From Buxus sempervirens (Eukaryota > Streptophyta > Magnoliopsida > Buxales > Buxaceae): DNA of 64,000 nt. Location of the stretch: the NCBI GenBank assembly GCA_947561395.2, contig OX387188.1:38125942-38189941 (forward strand), given 5' to 3'. The position numbers and the translations under genes were made by a program. The first letter of the stretch is position 1. Every line of letters starts with the position of its first letter. This document shows positions 35,740 through 48,551 of this stretch, one piece after another. The notes beneath the pieces were generated by a model. The model was given only the letters and a program-made list of their open reading frames with translations. It made no database searches and was not told the origin of the DNA.

Positions 35740-38700
35740 TTTTTATATTGCCTTCTATAGATCTGAGAGTCCCTAAAAAAGTGGTGCCAGACCAACCAAC
35801 CCAACCAGCTCTACCCTCATCCCACTGGTCTTATACTCACTCCCTTATTATGGCCTCACTGAGGTTGCTTAGCATTGTAAGCTTTCTTGATAGTGACTCA
35901 AGTCTGGATAAGCAAGCTGGAGTTACGCCTTTTTTCAGACCCCGTGCAATGACCAGAGCCTTGTGCACTGGGCTAGCCCATTGATATCTTTGCACATTAA
36001 TTTCTTCCATCCAAAAATTTTGGGAAGACAACTTCTAGTATTTCTCCATGTACGCTGTTTTCTTCCTTCAATAAACACTAGAGCTTATTGAAAAATTGCA
36101 GAATTATTTCTTGAGTATATTTAACCAGTAAATGTTTTATTCAAGGCTATCCCATTTTATTATCTGGTTTGAATGTAAATGTTTGATTTCAAGGCTTCTT
36201 TCATTTGGTCCTAGGATCTGTTCTGAAGTCATGGTCAGTATGGCTTTTCATAAATTGCATGACATCCACAATATGAGAGAAGATCCAGGTCATCTCATAG
36301 AAAAAAGGGGTATCTTCCTTCCTTGGAGAGTAGTCTTTCGTCGCTAACTAATCCAAGATGAAACTTCAGGTTGCAAATCACCATGAAACTTTTAGGGCAT
36401 CAACTTTAATGCCAAAGGTATCTCTCTCTCTCTCTCTCTTTTTCCTGGCCAAAAAATCTATTACACCCACCATGAGGATCTGGCTCTTTATGTGATCAAT
36501 AGTTATCTTTGTTGTGGAGTTGAAACGTCATCTCTTGGGTTTGTTGATTCTCCTGTCTTTTGCTGTTGAAGTGATCTTTAAGTTTGGCTTTAAAATCACA
36601 TCCCATACCTTCGATAATAGCTTCTAAATCCAGTTTTTGGTTGACTTCCTCAACTGCAACTGTGACGTTGACTCAGATTGTGAGGGAGAAATTGTTATTC
36701 TCTTTCTTTATCATAAATTTTTTTTGTTTCAAATCAATTAAGGTGGTTATAATTTCCTATCTTTTACCAAGAGTTGGGACAGGTCACCCAGTGATTAGAA
36801 GGCTTGGTAGGGGCAGTAGATCACAGAGTAGGAACTAGTAGCAATAAAAGGAAGGATTCGGCTTGGAGCTTCAAGTTTTAACAAAATTCAGTTTACCAAA
36901 GATTGGATGGATTCTGAAGATAATTAAAAAACAGAATCTCCCATGTCTGAGTAATTACGAGAAAACAAGAATCCTTGGGAGTATATTAATCTAGGCTCTT
37001 TGATACACACTCCTAATGTTGACATGGTAATTAATTAAGACTTGTTGATCAATGATACGGTAGAAACATGATGAGCAAAAATGCATATGCTTGCAAAATA
37101 CAGACAAAGCGTAGCTTCTTGGCCCCTAGAATATTCTACACCCTGTTTCATGGCGTTTCATAAGGTTTGCACCTTATTTAGATGTTCACAAGCAAGGTGT
37201 GCCATGCTGTTTTCAATTTCACTTCACCTAGAGCTCACTATATCATTTTGTCAGCATGTTAGTAGAAAAAAATATTATAACAAAGACAGGAATAGTAAAA
37301 AAAATTAGAAAAAAGACTTGGGACTTTTACAAGTTTATATGACCTTTTCTGAATTTCAAAATTTTTATAATTCTTTTAATTCTCATATTTTAATAATGTT
37401 ATTTTTTAAATATTTAATTATCCTAGAATCTTTGGACAATTAAATTGACATCATATGCTTCCATGGCAATTTTCATAAATTTTTTTTAAACTTTTCTGGT
37501 TTTATTAGTTTTTAATGTTAAATTATTATTATTTTACTTATTAAAAATTATTATTTAAATAGTTACACATCCGACATCCACTTATTACTATGTATATTAT
37601 GTAGATCTCCATTATCTTGTCGTAATTTTATAATTAGAGCTTAATTTAATAATTATTAAGTTATTAACTACGTATACCACTTATATTGATGAAATTGACT
37701 ATATAAATGTCTAGTTTTTTTTTTTTTATAAATTACGTGCCCTAATTTTTCAGAAATATTTCATTTTTTTTTATTATTGTTAATTTTTGTAAAAATTTTA
37801 ATTTTCCCAAATTTATAAAAATTATTTTTCATCAAAATCAAATCAATGGTAGTGATAAGTAGGTCAAGCACTCTTAGGCAATATATATTATTGTATAAGG
37901 CGACATAGGTTCCTTAGAGCCCATGCCTTTCAACTTGCCATTAAAAAACTTATTCAAAATGGGCATCATGGCCAGCACTTGCCTCTCATTTCATGAGTGA
38001 AGTGAGTGAAATTTCAAGATTTCTCCCATCTTGATTACAGAAATATTACCCAAAACTAATGATTTCCACCGCTATGTGTGAAATTTTGCCAAAATTGCAT
38101 TATTTTTTCACAAGCTTTTCATGGTCAAATTTTGGGCTTGTATAATTGTCTGAATTCATATGAAAGGCATTTAGATTGACCTCAATATAATTTGATGAGG
38201 TTTTAGCTCCCTGATGCGGTGCTTTAACAGCACATTGAGTAAACTCTACTCTATCCTCTCGCTCTTGTTATATTGCAAAGCTTGGTGTAATCTGGAGATG
38301 ATATGTTGACCAATTTGGCATGAACATCAAAGTCATGAGTATAATATATAGAAAGGTGACTGTAATGTGGAAGTTGCTTTTTGCCTTGGTGTTAGTTAGT
38401 TTACAATTATATTATGATTTTCCAATGATTTATTAAAATGTTGATATGAATCTATTTGCAACCACTTTATTATTTTTATATGATACTCATTGAAGTTATT
38501 CATGCATCCCGAGAAATGGAAATGAAATTGATGTTGCAATGCTATGCATTTTAATATAGAACTGGCCTTGTTGAAGATATTAGTGTTATGCATTGAATAC
38601 TTTCTTCAAATGTTATAAATTTTAGCTGTGAATTGGCCTGTACTTTATTTCATGTTTTCATACCTTCTGAAGAAGCTGCATGTAATTATGGTTTACTTAT

Positions 38701-40229
38701 GTTACTATAAGTAACACTATAGTAACATATATCTTATCTGTATGAGAGGAGGAAGGAACAATAAAAAACCTCTATTAAAGAAACGTATGTGGAAGAAAGA
38801 GCAGGGAAGCAGTTTTGTTTCATCAAAGGTTTGGACTTACAAGTTAGCATCACTTTTTTGCTTCTTGATGAAAATATTTGAATGACATCTTCAACTAGGT
38901 GGTTTGGAAATCTAACAGTTCAATTCATCTACCTGAATTGTGAAGATCTCACTCACACCATTTAGACGACCTGTCAATTACTTCCGCAATAATGCATACC
39001 TCCATGCCTCTCAGTTTCACTTGTTTGATTCTATACAAGCAATATTGGATATGCTATATGGTGATCAGCTTTCCTAGAAGCACTGCAATTCCAGGACACT
39101 ACTATCATAAAGATTGCATAATTAAGCTCGAGTTCATTTTCTAGCAGTTATTTTGTAACTGAGGAAGGGTTTTATTTTGCTGTACTTTTTAAATATCTTT
39201 GATACACGTGGTAGCTTAAGTCTTTTAGCATTTTGTTATATTTAGCTTCTTACATTCCTTTTGGAAAGAAAACTTAGGAGGTGGTCATATTTTCTATTTA
39301 TTGATAATTACTTGGTAGAGACATCCTTTATACAATCATATACTTTCCTTTCCACATAGTCTTGAATTCCAGTTTTGTGGGAAATTTTGCTAATTTGCAG
39401 TCCTTTTTCTCAACAAAAAAAAAAAAAATTTGTATGAAAAATTTCATGAAGGAAATATGAACATAAAATCCTGGTGCCCTTTAAAAAGGGTAGCTCCGGG
39501 AATCTTTACTATATTTTGTGGAAATTTAAATCATTCTCATCTGTAAGCCCCTTGAAATGGTGAACACAAGGTCTTTCCACATCAAGTTTTCTCTAATCCA
39601 TTTCACACGAACAATCATGAGCATGGATTGGTCTAAAGATTATGGTCCAAGTATCATGAGCATGCTGGAGAACCTAAGATTCCATCTCTCGTCCACAATT
39701 AGAAATGATAGGCTTGCTACCTCTCAAGAGAGGGAAATCTTTACAGACCAACTGGAAGAATTAATCCGACGGAGCTAACCTTTTCTGAGCTTACTGATAC
39801 TTCATTAGAAGATTGCAGTCTCTGGCTGCATTTGATGCCTTGGGCTTCCAGTTGGAGGAGCATTTAGTAATCTTTGGTGACTATGAATTAGGCGTTTACT
39901 TCTGTTGACTTTACCATCAATAGTATCAACTTTATGTTTCAAGGATCATTTGGTGTTGCTGAAAGCTGAAATGCTTATCCAAACATGGGTGCAGATACGT
40001 AAGAAATTGGTAGTCGTCCCTATATATTATTAGATGCATACTGTTATGGAATTCTAAGCCGAAATGCTTTGTTACATAGGAGTTCACACTGGATTTCTTG
40101 TGCATATGTGTGTTCTGGGTACGTGTGTTAATGTGCACTGTAATAAGTATTGATCTCTATTGGTCGATATGTATATTTCTATGCAATTGTATTTTGTTTT
40201 TAAAATTAGTACTGCCCCTTTGCATGCAG
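35740..40229. other. Spacer or intron before the second zinc-finger exon
   Basis: No first exon for copy B could be recognised here. The stretch is AT-rich, especially 37330-37860. It contains a CT microsatellite (36421-36439) and a poly(A) run near 39415-39428. If copy B uses the exon at 26107, this is intron; if not, its own first exon is hidden or lost. Confidence 0.4.
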
Positions 40230-40805
40230 GCTGCCGTGAGACCCCCAAATGGGATGGAGCTGTCGGTTGCTTGTAGTCCGAACCCAACAATTCGATCTCT
40301 GAGCAACAGCACCTGCGAAAGGGGCCCAGAAATGCCCAAGGTGATACAATCAACCGGGTGCGAGACATGTAAAATTGATTGTAATACCAAGGACGTCCTG
40401 GATCAGCACAAATTGGGAAAAAAGCACAAGAAACTAGAAGCATCAAGGAAAGAAAGCAATGCTTCTACAAGTGCTGCAGCATCGCCATTAGTGGCTAAGA
40501 ATCCTTTTATCGGGCCTATGGAAAATCCAGCCATAGACAAGAGCAGAACTTTGGATGTTGAACAGCCGACAACGAAAGCTGTGGTTCAATCAGAAGCTGT
40601 TGAGCATCTGGAAACACAGCGGCGGAAGCTTTTGGAAGGGGGAGCCGCAGTAGTTGCCGTTAAGGTTTGTACATTATGCAATGTTGTATGCAACAGTAAA
40701 ACTGTCTTCAACTCTCACCTGGGAGGACAAAAGCATGCTTCCATGGTGAAGAAACAGGCGTCTGGAACGGGTACTACCGGTCAACAAGTGATCACATCTG
40801 CCTAA
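40230..40805 (+). CDS. U1/matrin-type zinc-finger protein, copy B second exon
   Basis: A phase-0 exon of 191 codons plus stop (TAA 40803-40805), starting GCT GCC GTG after TTTGCATGCAG. It carries two C-x2-C-x12-H-x5-H fingers, CETCKIDCNTKDVLDQH (exon residues 44-66) and CTLCNVVCNSKTVFNSH (147-169), with an Ala/Ser-rich spacer. Both fingers keep all zinc ligands and the frame is intact, so it looks functional. It is homologous end to end with 31760-32308. No ATG-bearing first exon is visible within 7.9 kb upstream. It could be spliced to the exon at 26107-26586 (351 residues in that case), or it could be a partly lost tandem duplicate. Confidence 0.7.
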   Translation, partial: AAVRPPNGMELSVACSPNPTIRSLSNSTCERGPEMPKVIQSTGCETCKIDCNTKDVLDQHKLGKKHKKLEASRKESNASTSAAASPLVAKNPFIGPMENPAIDKSRTLDVEQPTTKAVVQSEAVEHLETQRRKLLEGGAAVVAVKVCTLCNVVCNSKTVFNSHLGGQKHASMVKKQASGTGTTGQQVITSA

Positions 40806-41190
40806 CTAAGAAGTTCCTGGATGCCTGAAAGTTGAAATACCGCATCAAAATATCCCCATTTTTTGTAAATGTATATAGGGGATGATTTGGTTGCTGCGTT
40901 ATACTATCCGTCTTCTCCTTTGGCAAACGATCAGGGAAATTGGGTGTCTTCAAAATTCCTCTTCACGAAACATTTTCCCAAATTCAAGAGGATGGGAGAG
41001 GGAAGAGGCGTTCTGTTCCTCCAAAACTTCACTTTGGTCCCCTTGCAAAGCAATCCCGAACGTGAGATGTAAGGATTGTATTATACAACCGTTGTACATA
41101 AGACTTAAGCTGATAGATAAATGTAAAAAATCTCAACGCTCGTGCACGCGTGACTTCGTACAACAATATATATGTGGACGACAAAAATAA
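40806..41190 (+). other. 3'UTR of copy B and spacer
   Basis: No further coding sequence in frame. The transcript end is not fixed. Confidence 0.35.
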
Positions 41191-41800
41191 ATAGGGACGG
41201 AATCGTCTGCCCCAGAAGCCTTTCCTCCCCCAAGTGGCGGTGTGGTGGACCTCACATCCGTCGGTTCAGAGCCCCTTATCTGTATTTGATTCAGCTTTTT
41301 GATTGGCAGGCCAGGATCTGATCCCAAGGAAAGTGACCCTTCCCCCTCCTGCCTTTCTTGATTGGCAGGCCAGGATCTGATCCCAAGGAAAGTGGGTTCT
41401 TCCCATACTTCCTTTCGGCACGAGTACGGAGTATTGATTGTGGGGGTGGGGGTTTTTTCTTTGCTCCATCGCACCGCCAGAACCCTTCCCCTTCATGTCA
41501 GCAGAAAGAGAAAATCAGATAGAGCAGTCACCGTACTGCTGCCACATGTAAATAACGAACGTGCTGGAGATGCTCCCTCAATCAACGAAGCTTCGCCACA
41601 GTACGAAGGCTCTGATGCTCACATCTATCTATCTTCCGTTCGGGTGGATGTTCGCTCCCGATCACTGCGGCGGATGGCGCGTGGTCCTTTTTGTATCGCA
41701 GTTGATTTGACGTCCCGACTGACCGAAAGTGACGTCGCTGGTCAGATTAAAGTATTAAACACGCGTACGGTTCCGGTGGATTGGTTTTAACAGTCATGTG
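41190..41800. other. GC-richer island, no gene confirmed
   Basis: Clearly richer in GC and CpG than its surroundings. It has TGACGTC-type sites near 41708 and 41730 and the word ATCGTCTGCCCC at 41203, which also ends the MITE at 14510. A 142-codon open frame exists but begins without an ATG and resembles nothing I know. It may be a promoter, an old leader or a transposon remnant. Confidence 0.4.
41301..41394. repeat. Perfect 35-bp direct repeat
   Basis: Copies at 41301-41335 and 41360-41394 begin GATTGGCAGGCCAGGATCTG and are identical. The period is 59 bp with a C/T-rich spacer. Confidence 0.92.
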
Positions 41801-41951
41801 GAGGTTCAAAGTGACACGTTAAAGGGGCGGCGAAATTCCAGCGAGAAAAGAAACCTCGAAACCTCTGCCATTAAAAATGGCCACAGCGAAGCTGCCCATT
41901 GCTTTTTTAAGCCTTTTCAGTTTCACGTCCAAGTTCTTCTGTTCTTTACGA

Positions 41952-41978
41952 AGAGAGAGAGAGAGAGAGAGAGAGAGG
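41952..41978. repeat. GA microsatellite
   Basis: About 27 bp of (GA)n. Confidence 0.95.
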
Positions 41979-41999
41979 GGTTCTTCCTGAACTCAAACT

Positions 42000-43344
42000 C
42001 AGAAACGCGATGTACATCATCCAACATATATTGAAGTATTCAACTTTACAAAGTGACGATCAATGTACATATTATATCCTGTCTGAACCGAAACTCACGT
42101 CTAAGTGAAGTATATATACTCCGGCGACGATGTAAATATATGTATTCTTGGTCTTCCCCAATTCAATCCGCACAATTTACTATAACAAAACTAACAACTT
42201 CGTCTCCGACAACACTTGAAAAATTCTCCTAACAAGGATGATGACGTTCAGGGAGGAGGCACATCATCATCATCATGCTCTTCTACTGGACCTGCTGCTG
42301 CCTACCTGCAGACATTTATGTGAGAAATAAAGTGCTCACTCATTCAAAAATAATAGATGAAAGTTCTTGTATAATGAATTAATGATTCGTCATATACATA
42401 TATTCTGCCTGTAGTCATAATTTTGATGATGATTAATATAGCAATATCCTTTAGCATTCTTACTGGAAATGTATGGAGCCTGCAGTGGGAGAAATATTCA
42501 CTGGAAGATAAAATAAAACATGAACTTGGTTACATGCATTAAAGCTTTTTGCTTTGGAATGGAACTGATTTCTAAAAAGGAGATGCCTTTTTTTTCCCTT
42601 GATTTATTCTAGCTGAAGGAAAAACCCTTTTCAATACATGAGATCAGGTAACACAGAAACTAACCAAGACATTGATCATAGCAAGTTCAACCATAACTGA
42701 CATGGATTTACGTGACAACATCAACATGATGAACCCAGAACTCAAATTGCATTTTAACCACCTAACCAAGTTTAATATATACAGCTATTGAAGCCACTAG
42801 TTAGACTGGATCTAGGGAACATTCATAAATAAGTTAGGCTGTGATCATTGAAAAATCATTAATAGATGAGTAAACGTGAATAAAAGATGTCAGCAATAAT
42901 GCATGTGGCAGAGATTTAAAAAAACAAGCATCCAGTGAATCTCACAACTACGCCTTTGTTTTATAGCCGCATCAATATAAAGCAGAGAATTCAATATCAC
43001 ATAATTTCCTCACCTGCACTCTTTAGGGATTTCCGTATCTCCTGTATTATTATTGTAAGATTTTTTTAGTGTTTGAGAGACCTTGACAGGCGCTCTTCTA
43101 GGTTGAACAAATTTTTTGATTCTATAAACTAAGTTAGTTCACGTAATTAATTACTCAATGCCTGAATAATATGGAAGTAGGGTTATCATGAGCAGTAGAA
43201 ATAACATTTAATAGTAATGGTAGTTGATTCAGATATCTACCATGACTCTAGCTGCGTGTAGACCAGGAGCATATATAATTAATTAAACAGGAGTTTAAAA
43301 GCTGTTGGAGGTTAAATGGGTTAGTTTATACCATCTCCGACTCA
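42000..43344 (-). other. 3'UTR and downstream region of the WRKY gene
   Basis: No coding frame. A CAG|GTAGGC junction-like word near 42305 on the minus strand and a CATCAT repeat at 42258-42275 are the only marks. The WRKY transcript probably ends somewhere here. Confidence 0.35.
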
Positions 43345-46300
43345 TCATCTGTTACGCATTCCGGGCACGATGTCACCAAGGAGTCCTTCATCAGTCGGAA
43401 ATGGTGGCTTTGACTCGGGGGCTGATCGGGAATGGCCTAGTTCATTCGGGAATCTGTGGGGTTGCTTGTCATCAAGCGAAGCTCCTGAGGAGAACTGCAA
43501 ACCTTGAAAATATAACTGCTGGGCTGAAGGGGTGAACCGGCTTGCAAATGAAGCAGCTTCATGAGCAAATACTCCGGCGCCTCGTGGGAAGCCGACAGTG
43601 TGGTGACAGTGCTGGCCTTCATATGTGGTGATTACAACTGTGGGATCTTCTGAGGAGCGCTCCACCCTTTTCTTTACTGTGCATTTGCTGTTTGTACAAC
43701 GATAGTAGCTCCTGTGATTCATATATGTGTTGAATAAGAAGAGAGATTGAGTCAGAATTAATATATATTTTGTAGTTCTGTGAATAAATATATTAATTTC
43801 ATGATTACAATCTAAAATAAAGCAGAAACATATCGGCTCAAGCTTGTTCTAATGGCAAATTCTAAATATAGAAATGGGGAAAGAGGAACCTGTGATTGCA
43901 ACTGAAGCATGAATCGTTAGGATTAATTAAGAGTAAATGTGCACACACAAAGTGACACAATTTGCAATCTGATCCTGCTATAAATGGTGAGACTAAAGAA
44001 CAATTCACAAATAAAGACAAAGAGAACCTATGGTATTCCATATAAAAGATTAGAATGGAACTGCTCAGTCCTTGAGTGGAAGTGAATTATTCCATAAAGT
44101 GGAATAGAGGAAAACTGTTCTCTCTCTGATTTAAGGTGTATTAAAGATTTTGGTGTGCAATAGTAACAAAATTATGCATATCCAAATTAATCTTCTTAGA
44201 AGTGAAAGTAGAAAGCAGAATGTTAAATCAACATTAAAATGATTTCTTTTGAACCATTGTTTGACTTCCAAGTATATCAGATAAATCACTTTGACTTATT
44301 AATTCAAACAAAATATATAACAGTAGAAAACCTAGGGAATGGGCTATTTTTCACAGCCTTTTGTCCATATTTCCGCCATCGATAGCCATCTTCAAGATGA
44401 TCAATGTCGCTCTTCGTCATGAATGCAAACCGCGGTTGTCTTACTCGCTTTTGCCCCTTCTTGCCACTCTTCTTCCTGAAGAAAATATATTACCTAGAAT
44501 TATCAAACTATAGTCATAATACCAAGAACAAAGAAAATTTACTTTTATATGAAGCCTAACATAGATTAGCTTGATATAATAGGATTGACTCATTCAGTCT
44601 GATCACAATTGTATAAAGCATTTCATTTTTTTTTCCAAGTTTATTGAGTAGATACATATATCTTAGAAACCCTAAGAAATCAGACAAAATTATGACCATT
44701 TTAGTAGTTTTAATCATAATTCAGCAAACCAAATAAACCCAGGTTTATATGGAACCAAAAGATAGAAAAATGGGCCTATTAGAAGGCTTTGTTTTCTCCT
44801 TAAATAATTAATTTTTATTTGGAGATTCAAATGCTAGAAAATCCATAGATAAGAAACTGATTGCGTTAATTGACAAAAGACAGTTTAAATTGCCACTGAG
44901 CAGATCACACAAATGAGACATGGAAGAAATCATGAAGAGAGAGAAGGCAGAAAAGTCTTCAAGAAATTTTAAAAAAAATGGCATGAAGATTAAAATGACA
45001 ATGAGAACAAATCCTATCATCTATGGGAACAAATCCTAAACTTCTGATAATAATACACAACAATAAACAAAGGAAGGAAAGTTTAACCTCAGCGAGGAAT
45101 ACATTTCGATTACAAACCAGTAAACGCAGGAAACTTGAGCCAGACATTATTTTGTTTTTGTTGATGGTATTGACCTGTGAATGACATGCTAAGGTAATAG
45201 AAAAAAATGAGAGAAATTATATATACAATGAATCAAAAACTCAATGATTTTATCAGCTCAATCAAGATCCAATAATAAATTTTCTGGGTAAAAAAAATCA
45301 AATAATTACAAAGCACTAATGGCATAAGAATCAAATCTGAAGTCAATCTGCTAACACACTACGAAGAAATGTAAATCAAGCTTCTGACCCATTTAAGAAG
45401 CTTTTATTCAAACCAAACATAACCAGTAGATCTCTATCAAAAAAAAAAAAAACATATCCCGTAGATGAAAGGGAAGAAATATGAAACATTCCTATCAAAT
45501 TAAGAAAAACCCACCATTAATTTGATAAAAGAAGAGAACCTGTTATAATTGCATGAGCAATGCAGATCAAAAACCCAAGTTTTCTTTCAAGATGAACAAT
45601 AGATAAGTAACAATATAAAATTAACCTATGTGCATACTTCTCATCTTATCATAGGAAATTAGTAAGAAGTTCACCATAGAATTTAATCTTAATATTTAAA
45701 GTAGGCTGATCTTCTGTATTTTTATTTCTTCATCAGCTTTTAATTTAAAAGAAAATTTGGAAGTAAAGGCACAGAACGCAATTCCCGCCGCAATAACGGC
45801 TAGGGTTTCAGTCACTTAAAAAAAAAAAACAAAAAGAAGTCTTTGGATGAAGAAAGTTAGCCCCACCGACCCTGGTTTTTAACATTTTTAACTTTCTTTA
45901 GATAAAGTGATTAAAAAAAAACCCCCCTGATCCCTATTAAGATTTCGAAGTTTTTGGGAAACGCGAGCATTTCAGCGAAAAAAATTCATCTTTTTCTCGT
46001 TTCAGACAGGAAAATCAACGAATGGGCCACGAAAAGGCAACTTATTACGATTCTACCACGCCGAAATCGCAATCCCGGTTGAAACGAGGAATTCGCAGAA
46101 AACCACTCACGATGTCACGGGCGGTTTGCCGTCGGACGCCGTCGATTTCTCCGGTGGATCTTCGTTTGAGCTCGAAGACACCGACGGATTAGACGTCGAA
46201 GCGTCGCCGGACTTATCGGCCGATGCCAGCGGAACCCCCTGGGTAGAAGAACACTGGAACGAAGAGCGGTTTCCCGGCAAATGAAAGCTTCCCGCCAAAT

Positions 46301-46499
46301 CCGATTCTTCGATCCGATTGAAAACGTCCGCTTCTCCATTCCTCTCGCACTCCGACTGTAGATTCCACCCGAATTCGTTCAAAATACTACTCTCTTGATC
46401 GCTACTGAAGAAGTAGCCACTGCCAGCCTCTCGATCAAGTGTCCAGCTCGAGTCCACAGCAAATTCGTCTCCTGATTCTGGTTTCTTATCATTCTCCAT
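43345..46499 (-). CDS. WRKY57: WRKY transcription factor, group IIc, WRKY57-like
   Basis: Minus strand, three exons: 46499-46111, 44475-44332 and 43711-43345, together 299 residues. The ATG is the complement of 46497-46499 ([13 protein letters not shown]). The N-terminal region is acidic and Ser-rich and ends [20 protein letters not shown]. The DNA-binding domain has WRKYGQK at residues 163-169 and a zinc site C-x4-C-x23-H-x-H (CTNSKC to HCH), the group IIc pattern. The intron inside the domain falls after NSPFPR in the usual WRKY position. All splice sites are GT-AG and phases agree. [20 protein letters not shown] and the C-terminal [12 protein letters not shown] resemble WRKY57, so the symbol is tentative. 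It is expected to bind W-boxes in the nucleus. Confidence 0.93.
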
Positions 46500-46960
46500 G
46501 GCAGCTTCTCGATCCCGACGTAGATCTGTCACCGAAGAATTTGAATTTCAGGTTTCCCAACACAATTCAGCGAGATTCCAGCGTTAACGCATGCGCACGA
46601 ACGACAGAGAGAGAGAGAGAGTGTGAGAGAAAGAGAGAGAGAGAGAGACGAGAGAAGAAAGAGAGGAGAGAAAAGTAACTGGATCGAGAAGTAAAAAAAA
46701 ATTTTTTTTTTTTTGAATTTTTGGTTTCATTTCCTTTTTTTCTGTTGTTGGAAAGGACGCGTTGTTTTTGAACTTTTGAAGGGCTTGAAAGCTTTGTCCC
46801 GTCAATATACAGTGTGTGCACAGTCGCACACACAAACGCTTTGAAAACGAAAGAGGAGAGAGGTAGAGATAGAGAGAGAAAATTAGAAATTTTTTATTTT
46901 TTTTAACGAAAAAACTCGCCGTCAACTTCAATCGTACGGACGGGAAAAATCCGATTTATT
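46500..46960 (-). promoter_or_regulatory. 5'UTR and proximal promoter of the WRKY gene
   Basis: A GA-rich tract on the plus strand (46605-46680), hence CT-rich on the WRKY sense strand, lies in the likely leader, with further GA runs at 46853-46880. A TATA box was not identified with confidence. Confidence 0.4.
46605..46680. repeat. GA-rich microsatellite
   Basis: Interrupted (GA)n, mostly pure at 46605-46650. Confidence 0.9.
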
Positions 46961-48200
46961 TATTAATATTTTGTTTTAAAATAGCATCGACGCGTACCAA
47001 TGGGGAAAGGGTGAGGACGTGCGCATGGTGCGTACGTGAGCTTTTGTGTTGCCCGTTTTTTGAACATTCTAAGAAGCTTTACGTTTCTAGAGTGGCCCGG
47101 GCAAGCCTAAGTCTAGTTTTAGTGTGGTCCCCACCTCAAAATTTTTTAAGTTATTCCGCGCTCGAATGCTTCTGCTGCAAGTAGCTTTGGGTTGAGTCGA
47201 ACCTACACTGTTGGCCGGGTCCATCAATCTGGTCCTGACCCAAATTGGTCGTTTGGGTCAGGTGGCTTTTGAAGTTACTCGGCACGGTTTGGGACAAAGT
47301 CGACATTCTTGATTGTCAACCCAAAATTGAGCCAAATAAAATTAAAGATCGTAGTTATGAAAAGATTGGAGTCTTTTGTGGGTAGTTTTTATTGTACAAT
47401 AGAATCTTTTAAAGATTTTTTTGTGGCCAACGAAAGAGGCCGGCTAAGGGGAGTTCGCTTAAATTCTACTAGCGAAGTGCACGCGCAATACTGCACATAT
47501 GTAATTTGGTAGTGGGTGAAACTCGTATGCATCATTGTGAATAAAAGGGTATAATAATCAAAATTGTCTCAATTTTGAAAAAAAACTTAATAGTCAGTTA
47601 CCAAACCGTTATCTCTCCATCTATCACGCACGTATTACACATACATCTAGTTAGTATTAACTAAAGGAGGCACTTGCACTAGAACTGGATAATTATAGGA
47701 TTTATTTGAGTGGATATATAATTTTTTGCTAGATAGAAAGTCTTTTAGGGATTTTCAAAGGATATTTTGTGACCAACAAAAAATCTATCAGAATGCTAAA
47801 GAATATTTCACAGGTTCGCTTAAATATAGTAAAAGATATAAATATATATGATTTCGTTTGGTTTATTAACCCAAAACCAAACCAGATGCTTTGAAAACCG
47901 ACCCTAATCGGTTTTAACCGATCCAAGTTGCATCATAGGCCCGCCCTAGATTAATTCTATTCAATAGGGTTTGATGATAGTGGGTACTATTTGGATGACG
48001 CCTTCGTTGCGTACAAATGCAAGTAATGGCGTTAATGTCATAATCGTCTGATTATCAATGAAACCTAACCTTTCGTTAAGGTCCACATCACGAATCCTGT
48101 TGGGTCATCACAGCTTATCACCAATCGCTTCTTTCACGAGGAACAGATCGAGCTTCGTCGCATAAAAAGCCAAAAGTACTTATTTCTTCAGACCGATCGA
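46960..48200. other. Intergenic with decayed repeats
   Basis: Contains two similar phrases in direct order (GTGGCCAACGAAAGAGG then GTTCGCTTAAATTCT near 47424-47466; GTGACCAACAAAAAATC then GTTCGCTTAAATATAG near 47770-47830). It also holds a stretch (47525-47700) resembling 25770-25930. These look like diverged dispersed repeats. No gene. Confidence 0.4.
47833..47945. mobile_element. Truncated relative of the hAT-type MITE
   Basis: TTAACCCAAAACCAAACCAG, then GGTTTTAACCGATCCAAGTT, then GCCCGCCCTAG resemble the right end of the element at 20555-21313 (AACCCAAAACCGAACC, then CCAAGTTATAGCCCTA). No left end was found. Confidence 0.45.
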
Positions 48201-48209
48201 GCTTTTTAC

Positions 48210-48211
<2 letters not shown>

Positions 48212-48244
<33 letters not shown>
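48212..48244. repeat. GA microsatellite
   Basis: About 33 bp of (GA)n, in a position that would be a leader if the frame at 48408 is real. Confidence 0.95.
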
Positions 48245-48247
<3 letters not shown>

Positions 48248-48335
48248 ATTAGGCCATGTAAAGCTTTCAGGAACCATGAACAAGAACGTATTCACTTTCA
48301 TGACCCACCGCACCTGCTTTCTATATTGATTATAT

Positions 48336-48551
48336 ATGAAGATTAGGATTTTGAGGTGGTTTAGGGTTAGGGTTTATCAGGTTTTTAGGGTTTTTATTAA
48401 ATTTAAATTGATGAGAAGAAACTGGAATAAAGAAGATTTACCAGCTTCGATCCAATACGATATCAAGAAAAGCCGAATTGCCGAGTTTTTGGAGCGAAAG
48501 GGCGGTGGGAAGAAAAAGGTGCGATTCGATTCGAATCTCTTTTATTTTTAA
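48336..48551 (+). other. Possible small gene or 5' exon, unrecognised
   Basis: An open frame of up to 71 codons. Its most protein-like part begins at an internal ATG near 48408 (MRRNWNKEDLPASIQYDIKK) and reaches a possible donor AAAAAG|GTGCG near 48519. Upstream are CATAAAAAG (a TATA-like word), the GA tract and a telo-box-like GGGTTAGGGTTT at 48361-48376, the set-up of a plant gene start. A second open stretch (about 48556-48714) follows in another frame. I recognise no family. Confidence 0.25.

Noticed and set aside
40098-40229. Open frame extending the copy B exon upstream
   Set aside because: No ATG in good context, T-rich like an intron, and a clear acceptor at 40229.
41362-41790. 142-codon frame on the plus strand
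   Set aside because: It begins at TTG, overlaps a recent direct repeat and resembles no family; kept only as a GC-rich island.
48361-48376. TTAGGGTTAGGGTTT as interstitial telomere repeat
   Set aside because: Only two units; such telo-boxes are common in plant gene leaders (compare 5197-5208).
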